Below are positions 32,701-44,166 of a stretch of 64,000 nucleotides of DNA, one piece after another. The DNA lies in assembly GCA_015680905.1 (NCBI GenBank), contig CM027382.1, positions 11,257,501 through 11,321,500 on the forward strand, written 5' to 3'. A program made the translations under genes and the position numbers. The notes beneath the pieces were generated by a model. That model saw nothing but the letters and a program-made list of their open reading frames with translations. It was not told the DNA's origin and searched no databases. Position 1 is the first letter of the stretch; each line of letters begins with the position of its first letter. The DNA is from Coptis chinensis. Lineage: Eukaryota; Streptophyta; Magnoliopsida; Ranunculales; Ranunculaceae.

Positions 32701-35587
32701 TACCTAACAATTGGTGTTTTAGATATTACTTTGCATTTTCTCATTTGAAGCCCAAAATAGAGGAAGCTTACCCTGCATCAATGTTTCTCATTTCTCATTC
32801 TTACTATGTTTGGTAGGCTAGTGACTATGTGATGATTTTTTATTGCTTACAGCATGGGTGTTGAAGGATGGTTATTTATGATTCCGCTTGCTTTCATAGC
32901 AGCCAGCAGGTGAGCATTAAGCGTACTTCTGTTCTGCTTTTCAATTGGGAATTTAGTTTCTCATGTTCTTTGTTACATTAGAGCATTTAGTCAGCAAACA
33001 TGCTTATTCCTCCCAGTGTTGGTAATCAGTTGAATTGATTTAGAAAGATGCCTAGCCAAGATATATGCGTGAGATTAGACTGACCTATATGCTTGTTTGG
33101 TGCCTAGAACTTTACCTCTTTAAAGCTTTCTCAGGACTACTTGTTATCTGTTCTTTTGGTGCATTCAGTGTAAGAGTTTCAAATGAGCTAGGAGCAGGGC
33201 ATCCCGAAGCTGCAAAGTTTTCAGTTGGCGTTATGGTGTCAATGTCGCTGGTCATAGAAACTACATTTGTTGTCATAATTTTGGCAACAAGAAATAAATT
33301 TCCATCACTATTTACAGAAAACAAATTGGTTATGGCAGAAGCTAGTAAACTTGCTATCTTTTTATCAATGTCGATAATCCTCTGCAGTGTTCAACCAGTA
33401 CTATCAGGTGACAAACTAAATTTCAATCTTTTGTTCTGCTTTACTGTTGCAAATTCAATTCCTCTCAGAAGTTCATAGCTTTTTATCTTTTGTTTTGCTT
33501 TACCGTTGCAAATTCAATTCCTCTCAGAAATACATAACTGTCGCTTTTTATACTTGGCATATCATGTTTTGTGGAAAATGATTTGTAACGACCTGCCCCA
33601 TCCTGCCACGTTGATACTGTTCTCACTTAGCCACTGCGGACATCCGACAATGTGGGGTTTTCGGACTCCGGATAGCATCTTCCTAGGAGGTCACCCATTC
33701 TTAGACTACCCTTGCCCAAGCACGCTTAACGGTGGAGTTCCTACGGAATCTACAACCAAGCATTTCGGAAAAGGTCTTGACTTTTATAGCCACGATCTTT
33801 GGACAACCGCCTAAGCAAAGTGGGATCACACCATGACGCAACTGTCACCCAAACCCGGGCTAGACGCCTTTCCATCATACCTCTTTTTGGGCCACGCCCA
33901 AGGATATTACAATTCCACCACTTTAAGATCGAGCTGTCCTTCGGCTCTAATACCACTGTAACGACCCTACTACCACATACTCAAACAATGTTGATATTGT
34001 CCCCACTTACGCCTAGGTCCAAAGTCTGCCTAACTATAGGTGTGGGGTTTTAACTCAAAAGGCCTTGACATTAAATAAGTGGATACAGTATCGGTATTGT
34101 TTGAGTATGTGGTAGTTACAATCCCACCACTTTAAGATCGAGCTGTCCTCGGCTCTAATACCAATGTAACGACCCTACTACCACATACTCAAACAATGTC
34201 GATATTGTCCCCACTTACGCCTAGGTCCAAAGTCTGCCTAACTATAGGTGTGGGGTTTTAACTCAAAAGGCCTTGACATTAAATAAGTGGAGACAGTATC
34301 GGTATTGTTTGAGTATGTGGTAGTATGGTCGTTACAATGGTATCAGAGCCGATGACAACTCTCTCCCAAGGTGGTGTGATTGTGACACCGTGGATTGGAT
34401 TTAGTCCTACATCGGTTAGGAAGTCATCTTGGATCCTGATTATATTGGATTGACTACTACTTACTAATATCGAGGCCTTTTCAGGAACGTTTGGTTAGGA
34501 TTCCGTAGGAACTCCACAGTTAAGTGTGCTCGGACGAGAGTAGTCTAAGGATGAGTGATCTCCTGGGAAGTTGCTGCCCAAAGTCTGAAAACCCCACACT
34601 GTCGGATGTCCGCAGTGGCTAAGTGGGGACAATATTGACGTGGTAGGATAAGGCGGGTTGTTACATGATCGATGCGGACCATTCTATATATGTTTAGACC
34701 TTTATTTAGTCATTGAAGAAAAGTGTAGGCAGTAAATTAGGATGTCATAAACTATTGTACTTTAAAGATCCTGTGCTGCAACTCTGCAAGTATAAATAAC
34801 ACTTGTTTCTGCATCTATCTGCAGGTGTAGCTGTGGGAGCTGGTTGGCAAGCAACAGTGGCTTATGTAAATATAGTGAGCTACTATCTTGTTGGTTTGAC
34901 AACTGGTGCTATTTTGGGCTTCAAATTTCATTTCGGACTACAGGTAATCTGAAAAGGACAATTCATAGGTAGAAATCACCATTTAGACAGGAAACTCAGT
35001 AAACTTGGATTAGATCTCTACCTTTTTGTCTCCTGAGGGGCCTATATCCAATGAGTTTTGTTCATTCAATGAACTCATAGTTCAACTCTAAGTCACTTGT
35101 TAAGGTCGAAATATGAGTAGACTTAATTTCAGCATTTTCAGGCTAGGTTTCAACTTTAAAAAAATTCACAGAACTGGTGTTCTTTCTGATCACCAAGAGT
35201 GTTGTGCATTCTAACCCCTTTTCCGTCTTGAGTATGTCCTTTTGGATAATTGATGAAAAACCATTCGGTTATAGTTTGGTTAGATATAACTTATAACAAA
35301 GGTTTCCTGTTTAAAACTTCTGTCCTAAGTTGAATATTTTGATGCACGAAGGGACTTTGGAGCGGTGTTATTCTTGGCATTGCTTTACAAACAGTTATCC
35401 TTGTCGTGATGACGTTACGTACTGACTGGGAGAAAGAGGTAAAGTATCGGTTGAATTGTTAGTTTCATTTATACATCTCAAGAAAATTATTGAGGGGCTT
35501 CGGAACTTGTTGCAGGCTGCATTAGCGAAAGTGAGAATATCAACATGGGAAAGCTCGACTGATAAATGCTTAAATGGATCCAGCTGA
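29713..35587 (+). CDS. MATE (DETOXIFICATION/DTX) transporter, eight exons
   Basis: MATE proteins export organic compounds using a proton or sodium gradient, usually at the vacuolar or plasma membrane. Exons are 29713-29994, 30108-30646, 31539-31625, 32853-32909, 33169-33407, 34825-34943, 35352-35438 and 35516-35587. All introns are GT-AG and phases match, giving 1482 bp (493 aa), the usual length for about 12 membrane segments. Motifs include GPAILTSLCQYSLGFVTQTL, LETLCGQAYGAG, MIPQLVAYAFNFPLQKFLQA, the SVRVSNELGAGHP signature across the exon 4/5 junction, QPVLSGVAVGAGWQ and a C-terminal TDWEKEA. The sequence is closest, from memory, to the TT12/DTX27-type group, but substrate cannot be inferred. 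The frame is intact, unlike its surroundings. Intron 5 (1417 bp) holds a Cassandra-type insertion and intron 3 holds an RNase H fragment. Confidence 0.92.
32340..32620 (-). pseudogene. RNase H (RVT_3-type) fragment in MATE intron 3
   Basis: The minus strand reads MAECLAILLSTKEAIRRGWT and KVWIESDSVGSIQAF. This is the AE-A and ESDS region of the RNase H domain found in plant LINEs and related host-like proteins. It is short and opposite to the host gene, so it is an insertion remnant. Confidence 0.6.
33682..33742 (-). other. 5S rRNA-like segment in the left Cassandra LTR
   Basis: The minus strand reads GGAACTCCACCGTTAAGCGT, GCTTGGGCAAGGGTAGTC and AATGGGTGACCTCCTAGGAA. These correspond to the inner part of plant 5S rRNA, including the internal pol III promoter (A box, intermediate element, C box). 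This copy is nearer to 5S than the right-hand one. The minus strand also has a TATA box (CTATAAAAGTC) about 50 bp upstream of the segment. Confidence 0.8.
34505..34572 (+). other. 5S rRNA-like segment in the right Cassandra LTR
   Basis: The plus strand reads GTAGGAACTCCACAGTTAAG, TGTGCTCGGACGAGAGTAGT and GGATGAGTGATCTCCTGGGA, the same 5S-derived region with several C-to-T or G-to-A changes. These changes suggest decay of methylated cytosines. Confidence 0.8.
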
Positions 35588-36610
35588 TTTTACTGATAAA
35601 TGCTTAAATGGATCCTTATGTTACTAGCCAAAATGAAGAAACCTTTTTCTCTAGTGAAGAAATATATAAAGCCAACATCCTTGTTTATCATAACAGCTTG
35701 GGGATCATTCCAGAAAGAAAGAGCTTCAGGGATTGTTCCATGAAGATACACACAAGTTGCTTTAAACTGGAGAAAGACACTGTAGCTGTGAAGAGAGCCA
35801 ATACTCCTGTTTCTTAAAGGGGGTTAATCCTTCTGTTCCGTGAAGGATTGACTGAGAACTGAATGACATAATTGTATCTTAGAATTCAAGACTAATCTCT
35901 TATGTAAAAGTTCAGCAGTTAATAAAACCCAAGTTGACAAGTATCAATTTTTTCTGTGAGAACAGAACACTTAGATATGCTGCCTTAGAGCATGTCCAGT
36001 GATCAGTATGGAAGTATTTACTACTATCAGTATGGAAGTATTACTGGTTTCTACATGGGACTATCTGACTCAGGCCAGATAGACCTAACACGGACAACCA
36101 TCTCTGGAACAGCATCTAATGTCCGTTTACGCTGACCCTTTTGTTTGAGACTCGACCTTCACAAGCCACACCTCGAACAATATCTTTTGAAATTATCCTT
36201 GCAATGAATTCCTTGGTAGCCTGGAACTTCTAATTACACGATCAATACCTATATCAGAGATAGTCAGATAGAGAAACTCTTATCTTAACATGTAAGCAGT
36301 GCCAAAAGAACAAGCTAGAACAATTTTACAAGCTCTGCTTCTAGTATATCATTATCATGAGGACCCGGCCAGACTATAACCTCCTGTACAAATGGGAACC
36401 ACGTACTGCTACACTGCAAGACCAAGAGGTAGCAAAAACATTAGTACCCCTAATCCCCGAGAAAGGGATGGTAATTGAGCCCAGATTGGCGGCATTGAGT
36501 TTGGGTTTAGCTTCATTTGCCCGGGCTTTTATTATGAATCCTGAACCTAGCCCAGCCTCTTGCTTGTGGCCTACCAGACCGACTTTACCGTGACCGTCTC
36601 CACTAGGAAC
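35588..36610 (+). other. 3' untranslated and downstream region of the MATE gene
   Basis: A 21-bp sequence around the stop codon (GATAAATGCTTAAATGGATC, 35560) is repeated at 35594. The transcript probably ends before about 35950, where AATAAAACC occurs (35923). From about 35990 to 36610 no gene was recognised. Confidence 0.45.
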
Positions 36611-36611
36611 A

Positions 36612-36960
36612 GTAAGGCTGTGTTTGATAGGAGTTGTGGTAAATGCAAATCATGGCAAATAACACTATTCACATATTTGCCACTATTTATCATTGTTTGA
36701 TATGATTTCTTACCAGTGGCAAATGTTTTTGAGTTTTGCTACAACTAGTGATTTGTTATGATTTTGATGACAAAATTTACTCAGGGGGGCAGTTATGTAA
36801 ATTTTGCTATAGCAAATTACACACAAATTTGCCACAAACTATTTGTTATCATGTAATCAAACAACAACAAATCTAGATTTGCCACAAACTATTTGCAATT
36901 GCCACTTTGATTACCATAATAAATTTGTCATTGGCAAATGGTGACAAAATTTGTCTTTGC
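36612..36960. repeat. MITE-like hairpin-rich sequence
   Basis: GGCTGTGTTTGATAGGAGTT at 36615 and many inverted TTTGCCA/TGGCAAA pairs suggest a non-autonomous DNA transposon. A convincing matching right end was not found. Confidence 0.35.
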
Positions 36961-36987
36961 CAAAACTTGTCCCTCAAATAAAAAAAG

Positions 36988-37008
36988 GATTGTTGTTGTT
37001 GTTGTTTG
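36988..37008. repeat. (TTG)n microsatellite
   Basis: TTGTTGTTGTTGTTGTTTGG; simple repeat. Confidence 0.85.
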
Positions 37009-37390
37009 GGCCTTTGGGGCACACTTGCCACTTACGTGCTGCTAATCAAATGCCTTGCTTCAGAGTTCAGAGTAACTGAAAATTTTCACAAGGAAGTTTG
37101 CTTGATTATCCTCGTTTGAGTCTCAATTTAGGAACACAACAAACATGAACACTAAAGTCCGTTCCAAACTGCATAATGGTGTAGTGAATTTTTAATTAAA
37201 TTTGGTTCACTAATTAAAATAAATTTCAACCCGCATACCCACTAAGTATCTCATAATAGTCCACCAAGCATCACTATAGTGGTAGTTCTTTAGTAACAAT
37301 ATTTCTTAAAGCTAAAGTCTTGTGCACCTAATGCTCTGGTTTGGTCAAATACCAGTGGCCCATCGAGCCCCAAAGATAAATGAGAGCGAA

Positions 37391-37555
37391 TTTGTGGACA
37401 GGCTTGTCTACAAACAACAAGCTTTTCATTGGTCCAAACTATTTTCGGGTATATAAACAGTTTTATCGGAAAGAATAAACAGTTTTCTCAAGCACCAACT
37501 CCACCCATCAACATTTACTGTCTTGTGGACAGCAAATTGTAGCCTGTCCACAAAG
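37391..37555. repeat. Short inverted-repeat element, ~165 bp
   Basis: TTTGTGGACAGGCT (37391-37404) and AGCCTGTCCACAAA (37541-37554) form a perfect 14-bp terminal inverted repeat. A third GTGGACAG copy lies just inside the right arm. No target duplication is clear. Confidence 0.6.
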
Positions 37556-37797
37556 TTATTCTGAAGATAAATTAGTGTTTTATCATAATATATAACTCTG
37601 GGTTCATAATGGTTTAAGTTGTTGAATTTTGTTGTTATTAGCCTTCTTTAATGTATCAGTTCAATTATTTTTTTCTTAAATTGTGAGTGACTGTACTGTC
37701 GAGGATAAAACGGATGCAAAAATCACTAGCAGAACCACCTTTTTTTCATAGTAAGCCAGAAAGGATCGGGAGATCTCCAGTCTACGCCTAAGACTTA

Positions 37798-38220
37798 GGG
37801 TGTGTTTGTTAAATTTTAACTCATGGAAAGGAAAGGAAAATAAAATAGGTGGTCCACTATGGAATGGAATGGAAAGGAAATAATTTTAAATGGTATGTGT
37901 TTGGTAAACTGGGGAAAGGAAAGTAAAAACTGGGGAAAAGAATAATCATGTTTGTTTGCAAAAGCTATGGAAAGGAATAATTGTATTGTTGGGTCATGGG
38001 TGTATTAGTAGTAAGTCCCTATCTATCTATTTTCTTTCCTTTTCTTTCCACAAAATTTTTAGGAGTTAGCTAAAGACACAAAACCTTTTCCATTTGTTTC
38101 CATATGGAAAAGCTCATTTCCTTTCCATGGATAAACAAACGCCTTAAAAACTATGGAAAAGGTGGATCACTCTTATTTTCCTTTCCTTTCCATAGTGTTT
38201 CCATCATAACAAACACACCC
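37798..38220. mobile_element. Tourist-type (PIF/Harbinger) MITE, 423 bp
   Basis: The ends are GGGTGTGTTTGTTA and TAACAAACACACCC, a perfect 14-bp inverted repeat, flanked by target duplication TTA (37795-37797 and 38221-38223). GGAAAGG motifs in both orientations fill the interior. TSD and TIR start fit the Harbinger superfamily. Confidence 0.92.
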
Positions 38221-38223
38221 TTA

Positions 38224-39390
38224 AACTTAACCATCGTTCGTTCTTCAAAACCCCTGACAACTGAAAACCCCAAATCGAAAAAACCCACTAAATCAACAAA
38301 ACAAACAGAGAAATCAACCAATTTGGTATTGACCGTTAAAAGCAACTTTTATCGACGATCTTGTTTTGCTAAAGTTTCCAACTCGCGTTCTTTAATTTGG
38401 AATCTGGATGTTGAACCGACCCTCTGAAATTCTTTCCTTCATACTCCCAAAGACTTATCTTATATGAGAAATCAAGAAGGAACCCCACTATTTGAGAGTC
38501 GCTTCTTACAAGTTTGTCTTTTTGTATGGTTTCTGCTTGTAGCTTGCCCATTTTGAATCTGTTTCATATTTCATATTTTTATTTGGTTTGGGTTTGTGTG
38601 TATTGATGTGGATTTTGAAATTGCATTCAGTTTGTGTGTAATGATAATAAATGTAGAATTTAGTTCAGTTTTTATTCTGTAAGAACTCAAAATAATCGTT
38701 AACTGGTGATGTGAGGCTAAAGTGGGCAATGTAAGAAGAATTCACTTCTTTGTTACTAATTCAACTACTTATTGGTAAATGGCGAAGTTCATAATGTTTG
38801 ATGGTATGGTCTGGTTCCATGTACGTCTTGGAATTCGGAAGACAAAATGAACATTCATTTTGAGTTTATGAAAATCCCAATTCCAATAAATGGAATTTTT
38901 ATATTGTCAACCAATTCTAGTTTTGAGGAACAATGTCTATTAAATTACAAAGAAATAACGTCTTGTTTTTTAGAATACTACGAATTTTTGCAACCAAACG
39001 TTTAAAACACATACAAATGATTAAACACCGCATAATTATTGTATATGAATTTTTGGCCGAATATTTGATTGTACCGTTTTTTTGAGTCATTGAATACTTT
39101 AATTATTCACGTATCGTAATTTTGTCGTATCCCAAATTATTAAGAATGGTTGACACTCCAAAGAGGAAAGAGGAAAAGTGATTGTGGACTTCATGTGTGC
39201 AATATGATGCAAGTTATTTCGGAACATGGTCATTGCAAGTTCGGCAAGGTAACTAATGTAGAAGAAATACACAAAATGCACCTTGAATTTGCATACCGCT
39301 TGCTGTCGGTCCCAAGGAGTTGGAACTTAGAAGTTAGAACCTCATCTATCGCTAGAACCTATTCAAAGTCAGCATTTCAATGATTAAGAA
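38224..39390. other. Intergenic, no gene seen
   Basis: AT-rich sequence with only short open frames without recognisable domains. Confidence 0.45.
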
Positions 39391-39392
39391 TG

Positions 39393-40160
39393 ACTGAACA
39401 ATTTGTTCATATCTTACCAACATGAGGAATGATTAGTGAGAACACCTATTACTATGAACAATCATTGTTCATATGTCAACAACATAAGGAATTATCAATG
39501 AGAACACTTATTGGACTATAAACAAATCATTGTTCATACCCCTATTGGACTATAAATAATAATTGTTCATACCTCAACAACAAGATGAATTATCAATAAA
39601 AACACTTAATAAAATATAAACAAATCACCATTCATATCCTTGCTGGACTATGAACAATATTGTTCATATCTCAACAACATGAGGAAAGATCAGTGAGAAG
39701 ACCTATTGGACTATGAACAATCATTGTTCATACCCATATTGGACTTTGTTCACACCTTAACAACATGAAGAATGATCACTGAGAACACCTATTGGATTAT
39801 GAACAACTATTGTTCATACTCCTATTGGACTATAAACATTGATTGTTCATACCTCAACAACATGATGAATGATGATCAGTGAGAATACTTATTGAACGTA
39901 CTATGAATAATATATCACAGTTCATATCTCAACATGAGTTATGATTAATTAGTAAGAACACCTATTAGAGTATGAACATGTTTCATACCTATTTGGGGTA
40001 TGAACAATTACTACTGTTCATACCTCAACATGAGCATGAGCAATAATTGTTTATACCTCAACATAATATATGAGGTATTTTCACCTATTTGGGGTATGAA
40101 CAATCACTGTTCATAATTCAACATGAGGTATGAACAATGATGTTTGTTCATACCAAAATG
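39393..40160. repeat. Hairpin array built on TATGAACAATCATTGTTCAT
   Basis: The sequence alternates palindromes of the TATGAACAATnATTGTTCATA type with connecting stretches such as CCTCAACAACATGAGGAATG, ATCAGTGAGAACACCTATT and GGACTATGAAC. About a dozen palindromes occur over 770 bp, with unequal spacing and growing divergence to the right. No open frame or terminal repeat is apparent. Confidence 0.85.
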
Positions 40161-40339
40161 ACAGAAATGGTAAAATCAACAAATATTAATTTCAAATCTT
40201 GGCTATTTGTTCTTACAGGTTATTTTCACCAAAAATTTGTCCTTGTGAGAGATTTCGAAGAAGGGTTGTCCTATAGAGTGATTTTGGCCCTTTCTTGGTA
40301 AAGCAAAACCGATAAACTTTTTTTTTGGAGTCCGACTAT

Positions 40340-41190
40340 GCAATAACCGGTTACTGGGATTGCAATGGCCAATAACCGTTGCAAATACAAAGCCACCTGT
40401 CTAGATTTAACACCCATAACTTCTCCGTCCAATATTTAACATTTTTTTTTATCTAATAAACAAAAAAAGAAACTTAAAACCAAATAAATCACAAACCCAC
40501 AATAAGAAATTAAATAAACTCCTTCTCTCCCAACCCAGACTCTTCCTTTCAACTTAACCTACCGAATTTCGCATAACGATTGACACTTAAAACAAAGCTA
40601 GCGAAGATATAAATGAGTAGGCATTAATCAGAAAAAACAAGAGAGTTGAATCTAAACAATGTTAAAGCAACAAAAATAAAGGGAGTTGAATTCATTAGGA
40701 ATAACTAACAAAAGAGGTGAACAAATAAGTCAAAAACGAAAAATAATCATGGAAGGTCTCCAACAAATAACGATTCACCTTCGAGCCTTCGATCTTAATC
40801 AACACAGTCCAACAACAAACTACTAATATAGAGTTATTATTAATAATTTTATCAAGTGCAACACATAATTTATTTATTCATATTCATCTTAATAAATTTT
40901 TTCATTATTGTTGACTTCTGATTTTTTATTTATTTTTTGATTGAATTGAAGAAGAATGAATAGATAAATTTGGGAAGGAGGAGTTTGGGGAGATTTTTGT
41001 TTTGTTCATGGGTTTGTGGGTTTTGTGATTTTTGTCTTAAGTTTTTTTCTTGTGTTATTATTTTTGGGTTAGAAATAAAAAAGAAAACACAAACTAAAAT
41101 TTGGACTGAGAAGTTATTGGTGTTAAGTCTTAAACATGTGGCTTTCTATATGCATCAGTTATTGGATTGCAATCCCAGTAATCGGCAGTG
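40340..41190. repeat. Possible DNA element with inverted ends, ~850 bp
   Basis: GGTTACTGGGATTGCAAT near 40350 is found inverted as ATTGCAATCCCAGTAATC near 41164. The neighbouring bases (CAATAACCG versus CAGTTATTG) also pair. The interior is AT-rich without a gene. Target duplications were not established. Confidence 0.45.
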
Positions 41191-41370
41191 TTTGAAAAAT
41201 TGGTATAGGTCTCTAGGTGCTAGGCGGTGCCCAACCGACTTGCCTAGGCCTAAGTCATTTTAAAAAATCGATGGACCGATTAGGCAGGGCCTAGGCGGAC
41301 CGATTAGGCGAGCTAGGAGGACTAATCAGCTTTTAGGCGGTCCAGTCAAGCTTAATTTTTTTTTTTTTTT
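41190..41370. repeat. TAGGCGG-type dispersed repeat with T-tail
   Basis: Repeated CTAGGCGG / TTAGGCG motifs (for example CTAGGTGCTAGGCGGTGCCC) end in a run of about 23 T. The tail is like that of a retroposon. The class is uncertain. Confidence 0.35.
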
Positions 41371-41628
41371 TTTTTTTAATGATTAAATGTCAAAACTTAA
41401 AGACCCGTGTAGATGTGTAGACTTAAAATTTGAATGAGTTTAAAAGACTAAAACCCATTATAACTACATGTCACAATAAGAAAGAGTATGTTTTTATATA
41501 AAGTTGATATTCTTAAACTATTACGCCTTTTTGTAAGAAGTATCTTTGCATTTATTTTTTGAGTTATGGTAAATATAATGATTTTCTTCATTTCTTGTAG
41601 TATACGTGTGTATTAGTATATTTAGGGG

Positions 41629-42002
41629 GGTTAGGCTACGTTGACACTCTAAATGGCACATTGAATTGACACCCGTACCAAAAAGTGCACTTCTACAATG
41701 AATTAATGGCTGATTTTTTGTGAAGATGACCCTCTTACCATGTTGATCATGTTTGCAAAATTTCAATTCATTTCGATATCTTTAGCCTTGTCAAATTTAT
41801 TTACAAAACTGAAAAAATATAGACCGTTAAAAAAATTGCAAACTTCAATACAACTTTTGACAATGTTACACATATTGAAATGAGCTGATTTTTTTAGGGA
41901 TCATATCTATAGTGGGGAGGTCATATCTACCAAAAAACGGCTATTAAATCATTGTGCATATTTAGTAGGGGTGTCAATTTGGGGTGTCAACGTAGCTTAA
42001 CC
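41629..42002. mobile_element. MITE with GGTTAGGCTACGTTGACAC ends, 374 bp
   Basis: GGTTAGGCTACGTTGACAC (41629) is paired with GTGTCAACGTAGCTTAACC (ends 42002), one mismatch in 19. The interior aligns by eye with the interior of the MITE array next to it: GGCTGATTTTTTGTGAAGAT versus GGCTGAACTTTTGTAGATAT, and GGGGAGGTCATATCTACCAA versus GGGGAGATCATTTCTACAAA. Confidence 0.75.
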
Positions 42003-42023
42003 AATATATATATATATATATAT

Positions 42024-44166
42024 GGGGAGGGATAGAGGTACATTCACTATAGCTACATTCTAGCCACATTGTAAATTAATCGAAGCAAAATTGTAGACTT
42101 AAAAGTTGAATTAAAGGCTGAACTTTTGTAGATATAATCTATCCACCATGATGAACATGCTCACAAAAATTCAGCTCATTCAAAGAAATCTAACCTTAGA
42201 ACATGCTCACAAAATTTTTGGACCGTTAGATGAAAAGCTAAAAAATGAACACTAATTTTTATATGGTTAGACATATCCAAATATTATAATTTTTTATGAG
42301 AATGATCTTCATGGTGGGGAAATCATTTCTACAAAAAACCATGCCTTAATTCATTTGTGTGTGAAAAATGTGGTTATAATGTGCGCATAAGAATGTGCCT
42401 CTATCCCTCCCCTATATATATGGGGAGGGATAGAGGCACATTCACTGTAGCCACATTCTAGCCACATTGTAAATTAATCGAAGCAAAATCGTAGACTTAA
42501 AAGTTGAATTAAAGGCTGAACTTTTGTAGATATAATCTATCCACCATGATGAACATGCTCACAAAAATTCAGCTCATTCAAAGAAATCTACCCTTAGAAC
42601 ATGCTCACAAAATTTTTGGACCGTTATATGGTTAGACATATCCAAATATTATAATTTTTTATGAGAATGATCTTTATGGTGGGGAGATCATTTCTACAAA
42701 AAACCAGGCCTTAATTCATTTGTGTGTGAAAAATGTGGTTATAATGTAAGAGACATATCCAAGAATGTGCTATCCCTCCCCATATATATGGGGAGGGATA
42801 GAGACACATCCCTCTAATATAGCCACATTCTAGCCACATTAATAAATTAATCGGCAAAAAAATCGTAAACTTAAAAGTTAAATTAAAGGCTGAACTTTTG
42901 TAGATATAATCTCTCCACCATGATGAACATGCTCACAAAAATTCAGCTCATTCAAAGAAATCTAACCTTAGAACATGCTCACAAAATTTTTGGATCGTTA
43001 GATGAAAAGCTAAAAAATGAACACTAATTTTTATATGGTTAGACATATCCAAATATTATAATTTTTTATGAGAATGATCTTCATGGTGGGGAGATCATTT
43101 CTACAAAAAACTAGGCCTTAATTCATTTGTGTGTGAAAAATGTGGTTATAATATGCGCATAAGAATGTGCCTCTATCCCTCCCCTATATATATGGGGAGG
43201 GATAGAGGCACATTCACTGTAGCCACATTCTAGGCACATTCACTGTAGCCACATTCTAGGCACATTATAAATTAATCGAAGCAAAATCATAGACTTAAAA
43301 GTTGAATTAAAGACTAAACTTTTGTAGATATAATCTCTCCACCATGATGAACATTCTCACAAAAATTCAGCTCATTCAAAGAAATCTAACCTTAGAACAT
43401 GCTCACAAAATTTTTGGACCGTTAGATGAAAAGCTAAAAAATGAACACTAATTTTTATATGGTTAGACATATCCAAATATTATAATTTTTTATGAGAATG
43501 ATCTCCATGGTGGGGAGATCATTTCTACAAAAAACCAGGCCTTAATTCATTTGTGTGTGAAAAATGTGGTTATAATATGCGCATAAGAATGTGCTCTATC
43601 CCTCCCCATATATATGGGGAGGGATAGAGGCACATTCACTGTAGCCACATTCTAGCCACATTGAAAATTAATCGAAGCAAAATCGTAGACTTAAAAGTTG
43701 AATTAAAGGCTGAACTTTTGTAGATATAATCTCTCCACCATGATGAACATGCTCACAAAAATTCAGCTCATTCAAAGAAATCTAACCTTAGAACATGCTC
43801 ACAAAATTTTTGGACCATTAGATGAAAAGCTAAAAAATGAACACTAATTTTTATATGGTTAGACATATCCAAATTTTATAATTTTTTATGAGAATGATCT
43901 TCATGGTGGGGAAATCATTTCTACAAAAAACCAGGCCTTAATTCATTTGTGTGTGAAAAATGTGGTTATAATGTGCGCATAAGAATGTGCCTCTATCCCT
44001 CCCCTATATATATGGGGAGGGATAGAGGAATGGGGAGGGATAGAGGCACATTCACTCTAGCCACATTCTAACCACATTGTAAATTAATCGAAACAAAATC
44101 GTAGACTTAAAAGTTGAATTAAAGGCTGAACTTTTGTAGATATAATCTATCCACCATGATGAACAT
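42024..44166. repeat. Head-to-tail array of a ~390-bp MITE, copies A to F (F split)
   Basis: Copies are A 42024-42412, B 42422-42781 (35-bp internal deletion), C 42790-43184, D 43194-43607 (small internal duplication), E 43616-44004 and F from 44032. Each starts GGGGAGGGATAGAGGCACAT and ends with its inverted copy ATGTGCCTCTATCCCTCCCC; the full perfect inverted repeat is 22 bp. All copies lie in the same orientation and are separated by TATATA-type linkers. Copy F is preceded by a 17-bp stub of the same end and is broken at 44166 by the Athila element, resuming at 62143. Confidence 0.95.

Larger units (their letters stand above)
33584..34665. mobile_element. Inverted Cassandra-type TRIM composite in MATE intron 5
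   Basis: The outer ends are TGTAACGACC and GGTTGTTACA, with flanks TGATT (33579-33583) and TGATC (34666-34670), a near-perfect target duplication. The outer 190 bp on each side are inverted copies, each holding 5S rRNA-like sequence. In the middle lie two direct copies of a shorter LTR-like unit (33957-34120 and 34165-34336) with near-palindromic ends. PBS-like TGGTATYAGAGCC sites occur on the minus strand at about 33945-33956 and 34152-34164, and on the plus strand at 34338-34350. TRIM elements lack coding sequence. A normal LTR element has direct, not inverted, ends, so this one is rearranged. Confidence 0.85.

Noticed and set aside
33065-33478. Open frame of 137 codons starting MREIRLTYMLVWC
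   Set aside because: It reads through intron 4, MATE exon 5 and into intron 5; only 33169-33407 is exon by splice sites and frame.
33682-34572. 5S-like segments considered as real 5S rRNA genes
   Set aside because: They cover only the inner part of 5S, carry substitutions and lie inside TRIM LTRs with inverted arrangement.
38104-38427. 107-codon frame starting MEKLISFPW
   Set aside because: It begins inside the Tourist MITE terminal region and has no recognisable domain.
40970-41263. 97-codon frame starting MGRRSLGRFLFCSW
   Set aside because: It overlaps the right arm of an inverted-repeat element and the start of the TAGGCGG repeat, and has no known domain.
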